Below are positions 45,115 through 53,462 of a stretch of DNA of 64,000 bases, one piece after another. The notes beneath the pieces are model-generated. The model was not told where the DNA came from, did not search any database, and saw nothing but the letters and a program-made list of their open reading frames with translations. Location: the NCBI GenBank assembly GCA_040219275.1, contig JAVJSU010000085.1, positions 176,254 through 240,253 of the forward strand. The letters run 5' to 3'. Positions within the stretch are counted from its first letter, which is position 1. Every line of letters starts with the position of its first letter. The stretch is from JAVJSU01 sp040219275. GTDB taxonomy: Bacteria > Chloroflexota > Anaerolineae > Aggregatilineales > Phototrophicaceae. A program made the translations under genes and the position numbers.

Positions 45115-45142
45115 GGCGGGACGGTTTTACATCCATCCCGCC
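45115..45142. terminator. Hairpin between convergent genes
   Basis: GGCGGGACGG (45115-45124) and CCATCCCGCC (45133-45142) form a stem with one mismatch and an eight-base loop. It could serve both flanking genes; T-runs are weak. Confidence 0.55.
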
Positions 45143-45153
45143 CCGTATTCGCG

Positions 45154-45420
45154 CTACACGGATTTTGGCTGTGTGCCTGTGGTGGGCGCGGGCAGAGTAT
45201 CGAGCGCGTCACCATAACGGGCTTTTAAGCCTTCCCCCCATGCGATCAACAATTCACCGAACCGTGCCAATGGAGGCATGTGAGCGGTGGTTTCGGTGAT
45301 TAGCGGTGTATCGCGTAACTGTTCCGATTTTGCTAATCGAGACAAGCGCCATTGTTGGCTTTCTTGCGTCAGTTGTTGCTGACGGGTCGTGCTGTGTACT
45401 TGCATATCAAATTCGTTCAT
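45154..45420 (-). CDS. Hypothetical small protein
   Basis: 88 residues with no membrane segment or recognisable motif. The N-terminal half is Gln/Arg-rich and helical (RQQQLTQESQQWRLSRLAKS), the C-terminal half Gly/Pro-rich. The start at 45420 is fixed by GGAG seven bases upstream. It lies downstream of the ArsR-type regulator gene on the same strand, with a 289-base gap that shows no other gene. The helical part could be a short coiled coil. Confidence 0.55.
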   Translation of the reverse strand: MNEFDMQVHSTTRQQQLTQESQQWRLSRLAKSEQLRDTPLITETTAHMPPLARFGELLIAWGEGLKARYGDALDTLPAPTTGTQPKSV

Positions 45421-45709
45421 GAGAATGCTCCATGAGAAATTAGTCGTTTTTTGGGTGATCTGAACCATCGGCAACATCACGAATGATGTACCCCAACAGG
45501 CATTGAATTGTTTGACTCAGAAGGTGCGGTGAGGTGTGCGTTATTTTGTCCGCGCACGCTCATCCAGCAGATGGATTTAAGACAGAGGCAATTGAAGCGA
45601 GTACATGAGATTCCCTTTCGATAGGGTCGGTTTAGGCTTAGGGTGGCGGTCAGCCATCGGCGTTAAGATGATGCAGATGGCTGACTCGTCTGTTTTGTTT
45701 CTGTCGCGT

Positions 45710-46807
45710 TTACATCTTCAAAAAGTGTTTGAGCGCGAACAACGTGTCATCAATGCGATCACGATTTAGCGTGTAGCATTTTGCGACCTCACGGCGACGC
45801 TCGGTTAAATAGCCGGTAGCGGTCAATTGGCGTAAATGCCGCGACGCGCTCGATTGGCTCAGGTTTAACCAGACGATGATGTCCTGTGCACAGACTTCTT
45901 CGTGCTGGGTCATGAGTTCTAAAATTTTGAGGCGGGTATCGTCCGAAAGGGCGCTCAACCGTACCAGCACTTCTGAACGGCTCAGCGCGGGTGATTTGGT
46001 CACACCTTCCGGCACACGCGCCCCGAATACCAGATAATTCGTCGGATCATTGCCTTCCGCGCCATGAAACGTCACATACGGACCGATATGCGCCGACGGG
46101 ATAAACGTGATGTTATTGGCGTTGTCCATCGCATCCCAATAGCCCGCAAGATCGCGTCCGGTGACCAATCGCACCGTTTCAGTCGCTGTCTGACCGCGAT
46201 AATCCAACTGACGGAAAGCCATCATCGATTCGGTTAACATGGGTAAGTTGCGTTCCCAATCATCCTTGAGATAGGTCTCCCACATAAAGGTGAGATGTTC
46301 TATCGTGGTTTCAAGCGCCTTTTCCGGCTGTTGCAATAACGGGAACGCCCGTGCATACATATCAAGATCAAGCACTTTGCCCTTTTCTTCGTAATGCTTC
46401 CCTATCGCCTTTTCAATAAGATCGACGAAGAGGTTGACATCTTGCATCACAGCTTCAGGAGTTACATCGAATTGTGCATCCTGTTCCGCAACTTTTTGCA
46501 GATAGTGGTTCACGAGTGCATCACGTGCCGCCATCGGGTCACCACCGCGAACACGATTGATATAGTCGTAAAAATCGGTATCGCCCGACTTGGTATCCCA
46601 ATCATGGAGAACATAGAGCACCAGCACATTTTGCTCGCGGCGTTCGGCGCTCATATCCTCGTAGGTTTGTTCAACCCATCCGCCAAAACCGAGCAGGTCA
46701 TCCGTTTGATTCAACAGGCTTAAACTATTGAAGTGATTACGCACTGGCGCTAGCGAAAAATTGACCCGCACAGTGGGCGGTGCTAGGATGAATTCTTGAT
46801 CTGACAC
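45710..46807 (-). CDS. ArsR-type winged-helix regulator with large N-terminal domain
   Basis: 365 residues. The C-terminal 80 residues are an ArsR-like winged helix (RLSALSDDTRLKILELMTQ, VCAQDIIVWLNLSQSSASRHLRQLT, wing GYLTERRREVAKCYTLN). No metal-site cysteine pair (ELCVCD) is present, so it is not a classical metal sensor. The N-terminal 280 residues are an unassigned ligand or protein-binding domain, helical, rich in acidic residues. GTG start with AAGGAG six bases upstream. Its own promoter region carries a duplicated operator-like element, so it is probably autoregulated. Confidence 0.8.
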   Translation of the reverse strand: MSDQEFILAPPTVRVNFSLAPVRNHFNSLSLLNQTDDLLGFGGWVEQTYEDMSAERREQNVLVLYVLHDWDTKSGDTDFYDYINRVRGGDPMAARDALVNHYLQKVAEQDAQFDVTPEAVMQDVNLFVDLIEKAIGKHYEEKGKVLDLDMYARAFPLLQQPEKALETTIEHLTFMWETYLKDDWERNLPMLTESMMAFRQLDYRGQTATETVRLVTGRDLAGYWDAMDNANNITFIPSAHIGPYVTFHGAEGNDPTNYLVFGARVPEGVTKSPALSRSEVLVRLSALSDDTRLKILELMTQHEEVCAQDIIVWLNLSQSSASRHLRQLTATGYLTERRREVAKCYTLNRDRIDDTLFALKHFLKM

Positions 46808-46867
46808 GCGATACTCCTTACCTATAACGATGAATTGATTGGTGTCAGTTTTACCATAATTTCCTAC

Positions 46868-46966
46868 TTATTCAAATTACCCGAATAATTGGGTAATTAA
46901 ATACAGCATATCACGGTACAACCTGACTTGTCAAGCATTTTTGGCATCAATTATTCAAATTACCCG
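46868..46966 (-). promoter_or_regulatory. Promoter with repeated operator-like elements
   Basis: The 16-base TTATTCAAATTACCCG occurs twice (46868-46883 and 46951-46966, 83 bases apart). The first copy extends into an inverted repeat AATTACCC (46875-46882) / GGGTAATT (46891-46898). Between them, on the minus strand, lie TTGACA, an 18-base spacer and TATGCT. One element sits upstream of the -35, one over the start region: a repression-loop type layout. Confidence 0.6.
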
Positions 46967-47004
46967 TTTTTGTGCATAATTGAAGGATTGTACGCAGGGA
47001 AAAT

Positions 47005-47039
47005 CAAAAAGGGGAGCGCATTTTATTCGGCGATCCCCT
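47005..47039 (-). terminator. Terminator of the TPR gene
   Basis: GGGGAGCGC and GGCGATCCCC form a stem with a small mismatch and a nine- to ten-base loop; the minus strand continues in a run of T. Confidence 0.7.
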
Positions 47040-47068
47040 GTTCAGCATGATTTTGCGTGGTTTACGGT

Positions 47069-48502
47069 TTACGTTGCGCTCTCGTCTGATTTCGTCTCTG
47101 TCCCGGTTTCTGCCGGAGGCGTTTCTTCGGCGGGTTTATTTGCTGATTCAGCGAGTTGTTCGAGTTCAGCGCGGCGAGCGGCACGTTTGGCGATGAAGTT
47201 TTCGATATAGGTGATCACCTTATCAATTTCAGCCGCCTCAGCTTTGTTCAGCGCGCCCTTCAAGCGGGTGAGCGTTTCCATAAGACTTTCCAGCGTATAA
47301 GGCGACTCCGCTGGAGCCGTTTCTAAAGCGGTGTCCAGAATATCCCACGCCTCTTTGACTTTGCCAATTGCCATGCGCGAGGTGATAAGATCAGCATATG
47401 CCCAATAATTGGTGGCATCACTCTGCACTTCACCGAATGCCAGCCGTTCCACACGGGTATAGGTCTCGATCATGCGTTGGCGGTTATGTGTCTGGGCATA
47501 GAGCAAGGCGAGATTACTGAACGGATAGGACGATTGCGGCGTAACGGATGTGCCTTGCTCATAGGCATAAATCGCCTGATCGATCTGCCCGCGTCGACGA
47601 TACAACCCGCCAAGCGCACCCCACCATGCCTCGCCATCTTCGTCCATCAAACGGGGCGAATCTTTGAGAGCTTGCAGGAAGTTCTGCTCCGCCAGATTAT
47701 AAATGATGTCGCGCTCTGTGCCCTGGTTGAGCTTATCGCCCATACGACGGTAGATATAACCCAGCGCGGCACGGGAAGGCGCAAGTTTCGGGTCAAGTCG
47801 TAGTGATTCTTCCATCTGTACTTTGGCTTTGTCCAACTCGCCGCTCTGCGTATTCACATAGCCGATGCGATAGTGGATGATGGGGTTGTTGGGGTCGAGT
47901 GCGAGCGCACGATAATAGGTATCCAGCGCACCCTGATAATCCTGAGCACGATATTGACGCTCACCCAATGGCAGAAGCGATAACGCGAGGGACGCATTCG
48001 CCGCGCTCTCCCTCTGTTGTTGCACACTGTCACTGAGTTGCACGCGTAACAGATCAAATTCTTTCTCACGGGATGCCATATCACGCTCGAAGCGTTCGCG
48101 GGCTTCTTTCAATTCGTTCTGGGCAGATTCCAGACGGCGGAAACCGAGCAAACCAGCGGCAATCGCCAGAAATGGCACCACCAGACCAATCGCGCCGGAC
48201 ATGGCTTCAAACAATCCGAACATATTCGACGCGAGATTGATGGCTTCCTGTGCATCACCCACCGAATTAGACGCGTTCTCCGCAGAAATTTCTGCAAGAC
48301 GGGCGGCATTGGACGAATCCGTGACGGAACGGGCAACCTCGGTGGCGATATTTCGCATCTCATCCAGCGATTGACGGATTTGTTCGTCGCTCATGCCTGT
48401 TGGTGTAGGCGATACAGCGGGATCATCCTGTGCAAGCAGAAATGCGGATGTGGTGAATCCCATGATGGTAATGAATACGATGACAACTATATATCGGCGC
48501 AC
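47069..48502 (-). CDS. Exported membrane-anchored TPR-repeat protein
   Basis: 477 residues. A signal peptide (residues 1-24, ending LLAQ) is followed by a short Ala/Asn-rich stretch, a membrane helix (about 100-120, IGLVVPFLAIAAGLLGF), a coiled coil (about 120-165) and at least four TPR motifs (about 175-300, QYRAQDYQGALDTYYRALALDPNNP and similar), with more helical repeats to 440. The C-terminal tail is acidic and low complexity (ETPPAETGTETKSDES). TPRs bind peptides, so a scaffold role is likely. The GTG start has GGGGGA upstream. Confidence 0.85.
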   Translation of the reverse strand: MRRYIVVIVFITIMGFTTSAFLLAQDDPAVSPTPTGMSDEQIRQSLDEMRNIATEVARSVTDSSNAARLAEISAENASNSVGDAQEAINLASNMFGLFEAMSGAIGLVVPFLAIAAGLLGFRRLESAQNELKEARERFERDMASREKEFDLLRVQLSDSVQQQRESAANASLALSLLPLGERQYRAQDYQGALDTYYRALALDPNNPIIHYRIGYVNTQSGELDKAKVQMEESLRLDPKLAPSRAALGYIYRRMGDKLNQGTERDIIYNLAEQNFLQALKDSPRLMDEDGEAWWGALGGLYRRRGQIDQAIYAYEQGTSVTPQSSYPFSNLALLYAQTHNRQRMIETYTRVERLAFGEVQSDATNYWAYADLITSRMAIGKVKEAWDILDTALETAPAESPYTLESLMETLTRLKGALNKAEAAEIDKVITYIENFIAKRAARRAELEQLAESANKPAEETPPAETGTETKSDESAT

Positions 48503-48678
48503 GATCTTATCCCCCGGAATTGGTGAAGGTGTATTTTCGGGTATTGGGTATGAAGAATCACAGTCCTATGTCCATATCGTAAGGACAACATTCTTGTCCC
48601 CAATTTAATATATTGAAGAACCGTTTTTCGCTACCGTCTCAAGCCGATTAGAGACTTAAACATATAGCGAAAGTCGGT

Positions 48679-48699
48679 GGGCAACCTAACAGGTTGCCC
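48679..48699. repeat. Perfect palindrome (GGGCAACCT-AAC-AGGTTGCCC)
   Basis: Nine-base arms with a three-base loop. The string GGGCAACCT..AGGTTGCCC recurs as a mobile-looking repeat in several bacterial groups; here it is single. Confidence 0.7.
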
Positions 48700-48850
48700 C
48701 TACAAATCATATGTTTATTTTCTTGAAGAGCATAAGTCCACTCTAACCCGCCTTGAGTCAACTTTGATCTAAGTAGCTGGATGAATTTATCCTCCGGCGA
48801 ACACACCAAAGGTCTGTAATTAATTTCTTCACAAACATACTCTAATCCGT
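48700..48850 (-). pseudogene. Possible coding remnant between two repeats
   Basis: The minus strand reads about 45 protein-like codons (LEYVCEEINYRPLVCSPEDK and LLRSKLTQGGLEWTYALQEN) with no start of its own; it begins inside the tandem repeat. It may be a fragment left by repeat insertion. Low support. Confidence 0.2.
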
Positions 48851-48880
48851 AATAACTAACAACCAATAACTAACAACCAA
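48851..48880. repeat. Tandem repeat, 14-base unit x2
   Basis: AATAACTAACAACC occurs twice in tandem followed by AAT; a multiple of seven bases, like the repeats at 5097 and 35741. Confidence 0.75.
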
Positions 48881-48901
48881 TCACATGCTCTGTTCAATTA
48901 A

Positions 48902-49672
48902 TCACATTTTGAAGCGTTCGGCAAGTTTTTTCCGCACGACATCCATGCCTTCATCTGCCGCGATAATTTGAATATCGCCGCCAGCCAGAATCGCCCGCAA
49001 AATCCCGCGATTGGTATTGCCTGTACGGAAGGCGGTAGAAATTTCATCGGCGGTGCGCCCACTGCCTTCTAGTACCAGAATCGGCAATTGAAGTTCTGTG
49101 GTGGAGGCGAGGTAAATTTCGTGCATGGCGATGATCCCGCCGTTGATGAGAATTCCGGCAGAGGGCAGTTGGCGTTTATTGCAGATGTCATAGGTCAGGT
49201 TGACAATCGTCTGCGATTCGTCGCCCCACGCATCGCCATCTACCAGCACAAAATGCGAGTGATTGTCTTCCAAAAAGGCTTCTTCGTGTGGATTTTTATA
49301 TCCCGGATACGACACTTTACCCAATGGTGAAACGCCTACCAACGGAAAGTTAAATTTACCCTGCGCCCGTGCCTCACCTACCATCTGCATCACACCGGCT
49401 TCGGTGCCACCATCGATAATCACACCGCCGATTTCTTCGATAAAGCCCGCAACCCCGTTCAAAATTTCCTCGATGCGCTTACGATCTTCCGCGCTCATGT
49501 AGGATGCGCCACCACTGACGAACAGACACGGTTTCGGTTCTGTAAATCCGAGTGTTTTCAGCACCTGAGCGGCATTATTTTCCTTCGGGACGCGCACGGC
49601 ACGGGCAGTATGTTTATTGGCAAAAGTCATATCGAAGCATTGGTTTAGCGCAGGTAGGGTGTTATTTTCCAT
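48902..49672 (-). CDS. LSDAT/SLOG-family protein
   Basis: 256 residues with a Rossmann-like fold of the LSDAT prokaryotic type (SLOG superfamily, related to the TRPM N-terminal domain). Visible strands include KPCLFVSGGASYM, GVIIDGGTEAGVMQMVGEA (glycine-rich nucleotide-type loop), LVGVSPLG, HFVLVDGDAWGDES and AGILINGGIIAMHEI. SLOG proteins bind nucleotide-derived ligands; the ligand here is not known. It is a stand-alone protein with no effector domain. AGGGA lies seven bases before the ATG. It diverges from mutY. Confidence 0.75.
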   Translation of the reverse strand: MENNTLPALNQCFDMTFANKHTARAVRVPKENNAAQVLKTLGFTEPKPCLFVSGGASYMSAEDRKRIEEILNGVAGFIEEIGGVIIDGGTEAGVMQMVGEARAQGKFNFPLVGVSPLGKVSYPGYKNPHEEAFLEDNHSHFVLVDGDAWGDESQTIVNLTYDICNKRQLPSAGILINGGIIAMHEIYLASTTELQLPILVLEGSGRTADEISTAFRTGNTNRGILRAILAGGDIQIIAADEGMDVVRKKLAERFKM

Positions 49673-49814
49673 GCTTATATCCCTGAGTTAGCTCGTGTCG
49701 TGTAAAATAGGTATCTAGCTGTAAATTTAAGACCAGACTTTTGTAAAAAACAAACAGCTACGATTGTATGGGTGTTATCGTAATCCAGAACTGACGTTTA
49801 TCAGGATCAATCCA

Positions 49815-50921
49815 ATGCCAGATGCTTTTAATCCCGCCAGCCCCGCGCCATTTAGCGATGAACTACTGGACTGGTATGATGCCAACGCCGCGCTGTTGCC
49901 GTGGCGTAAATTCCAAACAGACCCTTATCGCGTGTGGTTATCGGAAATCATGCTCCAGCAAACGCAGGTAGAAACCGTCATACCTTATTATATGCGTTTT
50001 CTCGATCAATATCCCGATGTCCATGCGCTGGCGAACGCGCCTATCGACGATGTGCTCAAAGTGTGGGAAGGCTTAGGGTATTATAGCCGTGCACGGAACT
50101 TACACAAAACCGCTATCACGGTCAGCACCGAATATGATGGCAAGTTCCCGGATAGCGTTGAGGGCTTGATGACACTGGCGGGCATCGGGCGCTATACGGC
50201 GGGCGCGATTGCCAGTATTGCATTCGGGTTAGTCGCGCCGTTATTGGATGGCAATGTGATTCGTGTATTCTCCCGCTTGAAGGATTTCAGTGATGATGTA
50301 ACCACATCCGCCGCACAAGCCCGTTTATGGCAACTCGCAGAAACATGGCTACCACAAACGCGTGCGGGTGACTACAATCAAGCCTTGATGGAACTGGGGC
50401 GAACGGTGTGCAAGCCGCGCAATCCGCTGTGTGAAACCTGCCCGATTTGCGCGTATTGTCTGGCATATGCCAACGGGACACAGGCAGAACGTCCCGTCAA
50501 GAAGAAGAAAGCACCCACGCCGCATTTTGACGTATCCGCCGGACTGATCCGCGACGAAAACGGGCGCTTACTCATCGCGCAACGCCCGATGGAGGGTTTG
50601 CTGGGTGGGTTGTGGGAATTTCCGGGCGGTAAGCAAGAAAAAGGCGAAACTCTGCCGGAGTGCTTGCAACGTGAACTGCGCGAAGAATTGGCGATTGAGG
50701 TTGAAGTGGGCGGGTTGTTCATCTCGGTGAAACATGCCTTCACCCATTTCAAGATTACGCTCCATGCTTTTGACTGCCGTTACGTCAGTGGTGCGCCACA
50801 AAAGCTCGGCGTGCGCGATTTTGCGTGGGTGACGGAAGACGAATTGGCGAAATACAGCTTCGGCAAAGCAGATCGTCAGGTGATACAGGCATTGCAGGAA
50901 CGTCGCAATATGTTGTTTTGA
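49815..50921 (+). CDS. mutY: A/G-specific adenine glycosylase with Nudix-like C-terminal domain
   Basis: Removes adenine mispaired with 8-oxoguanine. 368 residues from ATG 49815 (AGGA upstream); the frame is open 17 codons further but the family starts here. Catalytic Glu44 (SEIMLQQT), HhH with LAGIGRYTAG (121-130), Asp145 in LLDGNVIRV and the 4Fe-4S ligands Cys199, 206, 209 and 215 are all present. The C-terminal domain has a nearly intact Nudix box (GGKQEKGETLPECLQREL, then REELAI); in most MutY proteins this box is degenerate and only recognises 8-oxoG. Confidence 0.95.
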   Translation: MPDAFNPASPAPFSDELLDWYDANAALLPWRKFQTDPYRVWLSEIMLQQTQVETVIPYYMRFLDQYPDVHALANAPIDDVLKVWEGLGYYSRARNLHKTAITVSTEYDGKFPDSVEGLMTLAGIGRYTAGAIASIAFGLVAPLLDGNVIRVFSRLKDFSDDVTTSAAQARLWQLAETWLPQTRAGDYNQALMELGRTVCKPRNPLCETCPICAYCLAYANGTQAERPVKKKKAPTPHFDVSAGLIRDENGRLLIAQRPMEGLLGGLWEFPGGKQEKGETLPECLQRELREELAIEVEVGGLFISVKHAFTHFKITLHAFDCRYVSGAPQKLGVRDFAWVTEDELAKYSFGKADRQVIQALQERRNMLF

Positions 50922-51079
50922 AGTAGAAAGTTAGACCCTAATTTTTGTCATCACAGATTAGGCACATGCAATCATATCTAAAACACGTATACAAAGCATC
51001 TCAGCGATCAGCATTTCAGCACAGATAATTTTCTGACAGGCTGAATTACGATCAAATTAAAATGTTAAGAGGCTAAATC

Positions 51080-51727
51080 ATGACACGAAAACTCTTCTGG
51101 GAAGACCCCTATCTGACCGAAATCGACACGCATATCACGGCGATGAATGATAACGAGGTCACTGTCGCCGAGACCATTTTCTATGCCTTCGCCGGAGGGC
51201 AGGAGCGCGATCACGGCACGATTAGCGGGCATGAAGTATTGGATGCCCATAAAGACGGCACGGAAATCGTCTATTCGCTGATTGATGGCTTTGGACTCAA
51301 AGTAGGCGATGCGGTGAAAATGACGATTGATTGGGAACGGCGCTATCAACTGATGCGGTTGCACTTCGCGGCGGAGATCGTGCTAGAATTCGCCACTCAA
51401 AATCTGACAGGGATCACCAAAATCGGCGCGCACATCGCACAGGACAAAGCCCGTATTGACTTTAAGTGGAAAGAAAACATCGCCGACGCATTCCCGCTCC
51501 TCACCGAAAAAGCCAACGCTCTGATCGACGCGAATCATCGGATAGTCAGCGCCTTTGAGGATGTTGAAAATGAACGTCGCTACTGGGAGATTGATGGGTT
51601 TGCACGGGTCGCCTGTGGTGGCACACACCTCAAAACAACCGGAGAGATCGGCACAGTGACGCTCCATCGCAAGAATATAGGCAAAAATAAAGAGCGCATC
51701 GAAATTTATGTAGGCGAGCAAGGTTAA
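51080..51727 (+). CDS. Alanyl-tRNA editing (AlaX-like) protein
   Basis: 215 residues similar to the AlaRS editing domain and AlaX, which deacylate mischarged Ser- or Gly-tRNA(Ala). The CGGTH motif (C179, H183) is intact, but the first metal motif, usually H-x-x-x-H, reads MRLHFAAEIV, so His95 is kept and position 99 is Glu. Zinc could still be bound by Glu, or the site altered. The N-terminal beta part (VTVAETIFYAFAGGQERDHGTI) fits AlaX. AAGAGG lies upstream of the ATG. Confidence 0.85.
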   Translation: MTRKLFWEDPYLTEIDTHITAMNDNEVTVAETIFYAFAGGQERDHGTISGHEVLDAHKDGTEIVYSLIDGFGLKVGDAVKMTIDWERRYQLMRLHFAAEIVLEFATQNLTGITKIGAHIAQDKARIDFKWKENIADAFPLLTEKANALIDANHRIVSAFEDVENERRYWEIDGFARVACGGTHLKTTGEIGTVTLHRKNIGKNKERIEIYVGEQG

Positions 51728-51892
51728 CGAAACTTTTCAGTCAACGGTGGGCTAATTATTGTGAACTGAGTCGCTCCTTACCACTAAAAAAGTACCAATC
51801 GCTAACTACCCCCATTTATGAGGGGCTGGCAAAGTTAGAATTCGGTTTACACTGTGACTATCTGGAGGCGAAGCAATGACATAGGTGACCCC

Positions 51893-52630
51893 ATGCCCAA
51901 CCTGGACATTTTCTTCTTCATCGCAGTGCTCGGATTCGTGCTTTTCATCGTCGGGATTTTCCTCAAGCCTCTTTATGAGCGACATCATCACAAGCTGGCA
52001 GACACCGCCGGATTTGATCTGTGCTGGCAATTGAGTTTGATGGGCTTTTTTACCGCCATCATGCCCATCCCACTGTATTACATCGGCATTGAGCAAATCG
52101 TCTGGCGGCTGAGTAGCCTTATTTTCGCGGTAATATTGTTTATCAGCGTGGTCGCAATTGGCACGAAAATGATGTCCGTCGGGGCGCGTTGGCCCCTGAT
52201 AACCCTTTTTCTGCTTGCACTTTCGCTAGTTTTTATCATAATCGAAGTTGCAAATATGATATTATGGGGCGGATCAGAAATTTATCTGGTCGGCGTAGTA
52301 TGGATAATGGTGCTGGCGTGTGGGCAATTTCTCAGTGTATATACCTATGATTATCTCCTCAATCCACCAAAATCGGCGGAGAAGGGGCAAATTCCTAACC
52401 CTGAGCCTTATCGTCGTCATGGGGCTATGGATGAGCGCCTGCGTAGCGAACAGCGTGCAGGTCATCCCCACCGCCCGCCCGACGATTACCCCGACCTTCA
52501 CAATTACCGCGTCCCCTACCGTAGACAGGGAGGCGCTCCCTACAGCCACCCCGTCGAACGTCCCCGTCCGCATAGTGGATGGACCATCCCCAACGCCGCT
52601 GTTCGGACCGACGAGAACGCCCGACCCTAA
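51893..52630 (+). CDS. Hypothetical four-helix membrane protein with overlapping tail
   Basis: 245 residues from ATG 51893 (AGGTGA upstream); a GTG start at 51854 is less likely. Four hydrophobic segments (about residues 5-25, 44-64, 70-90, 100-120) and a fifth near 135-155 precede a tail rich in Arg, His and Pro. From 52347 the tail runs out of phase with the next gene's signal peptide for 284 bases and does not look like a natural protein, so a stop may have been lost by mutation or a frameshift, or the real end is near residue 160. Function unknown. Confidence 0.55.
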   Translation: MPNLDIFFFIAVLGFVLFIVGIFLKPLYERHHHKLADTAGFDLCWQLSLMGFFTAIMPIPLYYIGIEQIVWRLSSLIFAVILFISVVAIGTKMMSVGARWPLITLFLLALSLVFIIIEVANMILWGGSEIYLVGVVWIMVLACGQFLSVYTYDYLLNPPKSAEKGQIPNPEPYRRHGAMDERLRSEQRAGHPHRPPDDYPDLHNYRVPYRRQGGAPYSHPVERPRPHSGWTIPNAAVRTDENARP

Positions 52631-53366
52631 CGCCATCACACCGACGCTTAACCCGAACGCACCGCGCATCGAATATTTCACCAGTGATGAGGTTGCGGTA
52701 CCACCGGGTGGCACAATCGGCTTATTCTGGTCATCACGCGGAGGGACGAATGCGATTATTTATCAACTCAACCGGCAGGGAGAGCGCACCCGTCTTTGGA
52801 ATGCGCCGTTAAGTGGAAGCCCTAGAGACGTAAGTGTAACAACCCGTTCCAGTGATCGAGGGCAGGTGGATTTTCTGCTTGTGGTGAGCAATGGCACGGT
52901 AGAAACCCAGCAAACCCTGTCGATTCCGCTGGAATGTCCGGTGGCGTGGTATTTTGAGCCAGCGCCCACCGAATGCCCTGATAACGAGGCAACGGAAACG
53001 TTTATCATTGAGCAGGCGTTTGAACGTGGACGGATGCTTTACATCGCAGATACCAATAATGTTTACGTGCTGTTTAATGATGAACTCACGCCCCGATGGG
53101 CGGTTTTCCAGAATCGCTACGATCCCGCCATTCATCCTGAAAGTGATGTGAATTTCCCGTTCCTCCAGCCGATTGCCCGTCTCGGATTTTTGTGGCGCGG
53201 CAACGATACGGTGCGAAATCGGCTTGGTCTGGCGGCGGCGGAAGAAATCGCCATTGACGGGTTGGTGCAAACGGCGGATGAAAACCTGTATATCACCAGC
53301 GCCAATGGCACCATCTTACAGCTTTTGCCAAACGGTGACGCATGGCAAATTATCACCTTGCCTTAA
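52347..53366 (+). CDS. Lipoprotein with Thr/Pro-rich linker
   Basis: 339 residues from ATG 52347 (an ATG nine codons upstream, 52320, is possible). n-region RRRRGK, hydrophobic core FLTLSLIVVMGLW and lipobox MSAC support export and lipid attachment. A Thr/Pro-rich linker (PTARPTITPTFTITASPT, TPSPTPLFGPTRTPDPN) leads to a beta-rich domain, IEYFTSDEVAVPPGGTIGLFW, with a Cys pair CPVAWYFEPAPTEC. Similar domains occur in Chloroflexota lipoproteins. It overlaps the preceding gene by 284 bases. Confidence 0.75.
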   Translation: MIISSIHQNRRRRGKFLTLSLIVVMGLWMSACVANSVQVIPTARPTITPTFTITASPTVDREALPTATPSNVPVRIVDGPSPTPLFGPTRTPDPNAITPTLNPNAPRIEYFTSDEVAVPPGGTIGLFWSSRGGTNAIIYQLNRQGERTRLWNAPLSGSPRDVSVTTRSSDRGQVDFLLVVSNGTVETQQTLSIPLECPVAWYFEPAPTECPDNEATETFIIEQAFERGRMLYIADTNNVYVLFNDELTPRWAVFQNRYDPAIHPESDVNFPFLQPIARLGFLWRGNDTVRNRLGLAAAEEIAIDGLVQTADENLYITSANGTILQLLPNGDAWQIITLP

Positions 53367-53462
53367 TCAAAGTGCGTTACAAGTAGGCAATCTAATCGTA
53401 AGACACTACACCGATAATTATCAACTAAAGATCGACCACTAATCTCAAGAAAGAGTCCGGTC

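Larger units (their letters stand above)
48503..48901. other. Intergenic region rich in short repeats
   Basis: About 400 bases holding the palindrome at 48679 and the tandem repeat at 48851, plus a possible coding remnant between them. No complete gene is seen. Confidence 0.5.
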
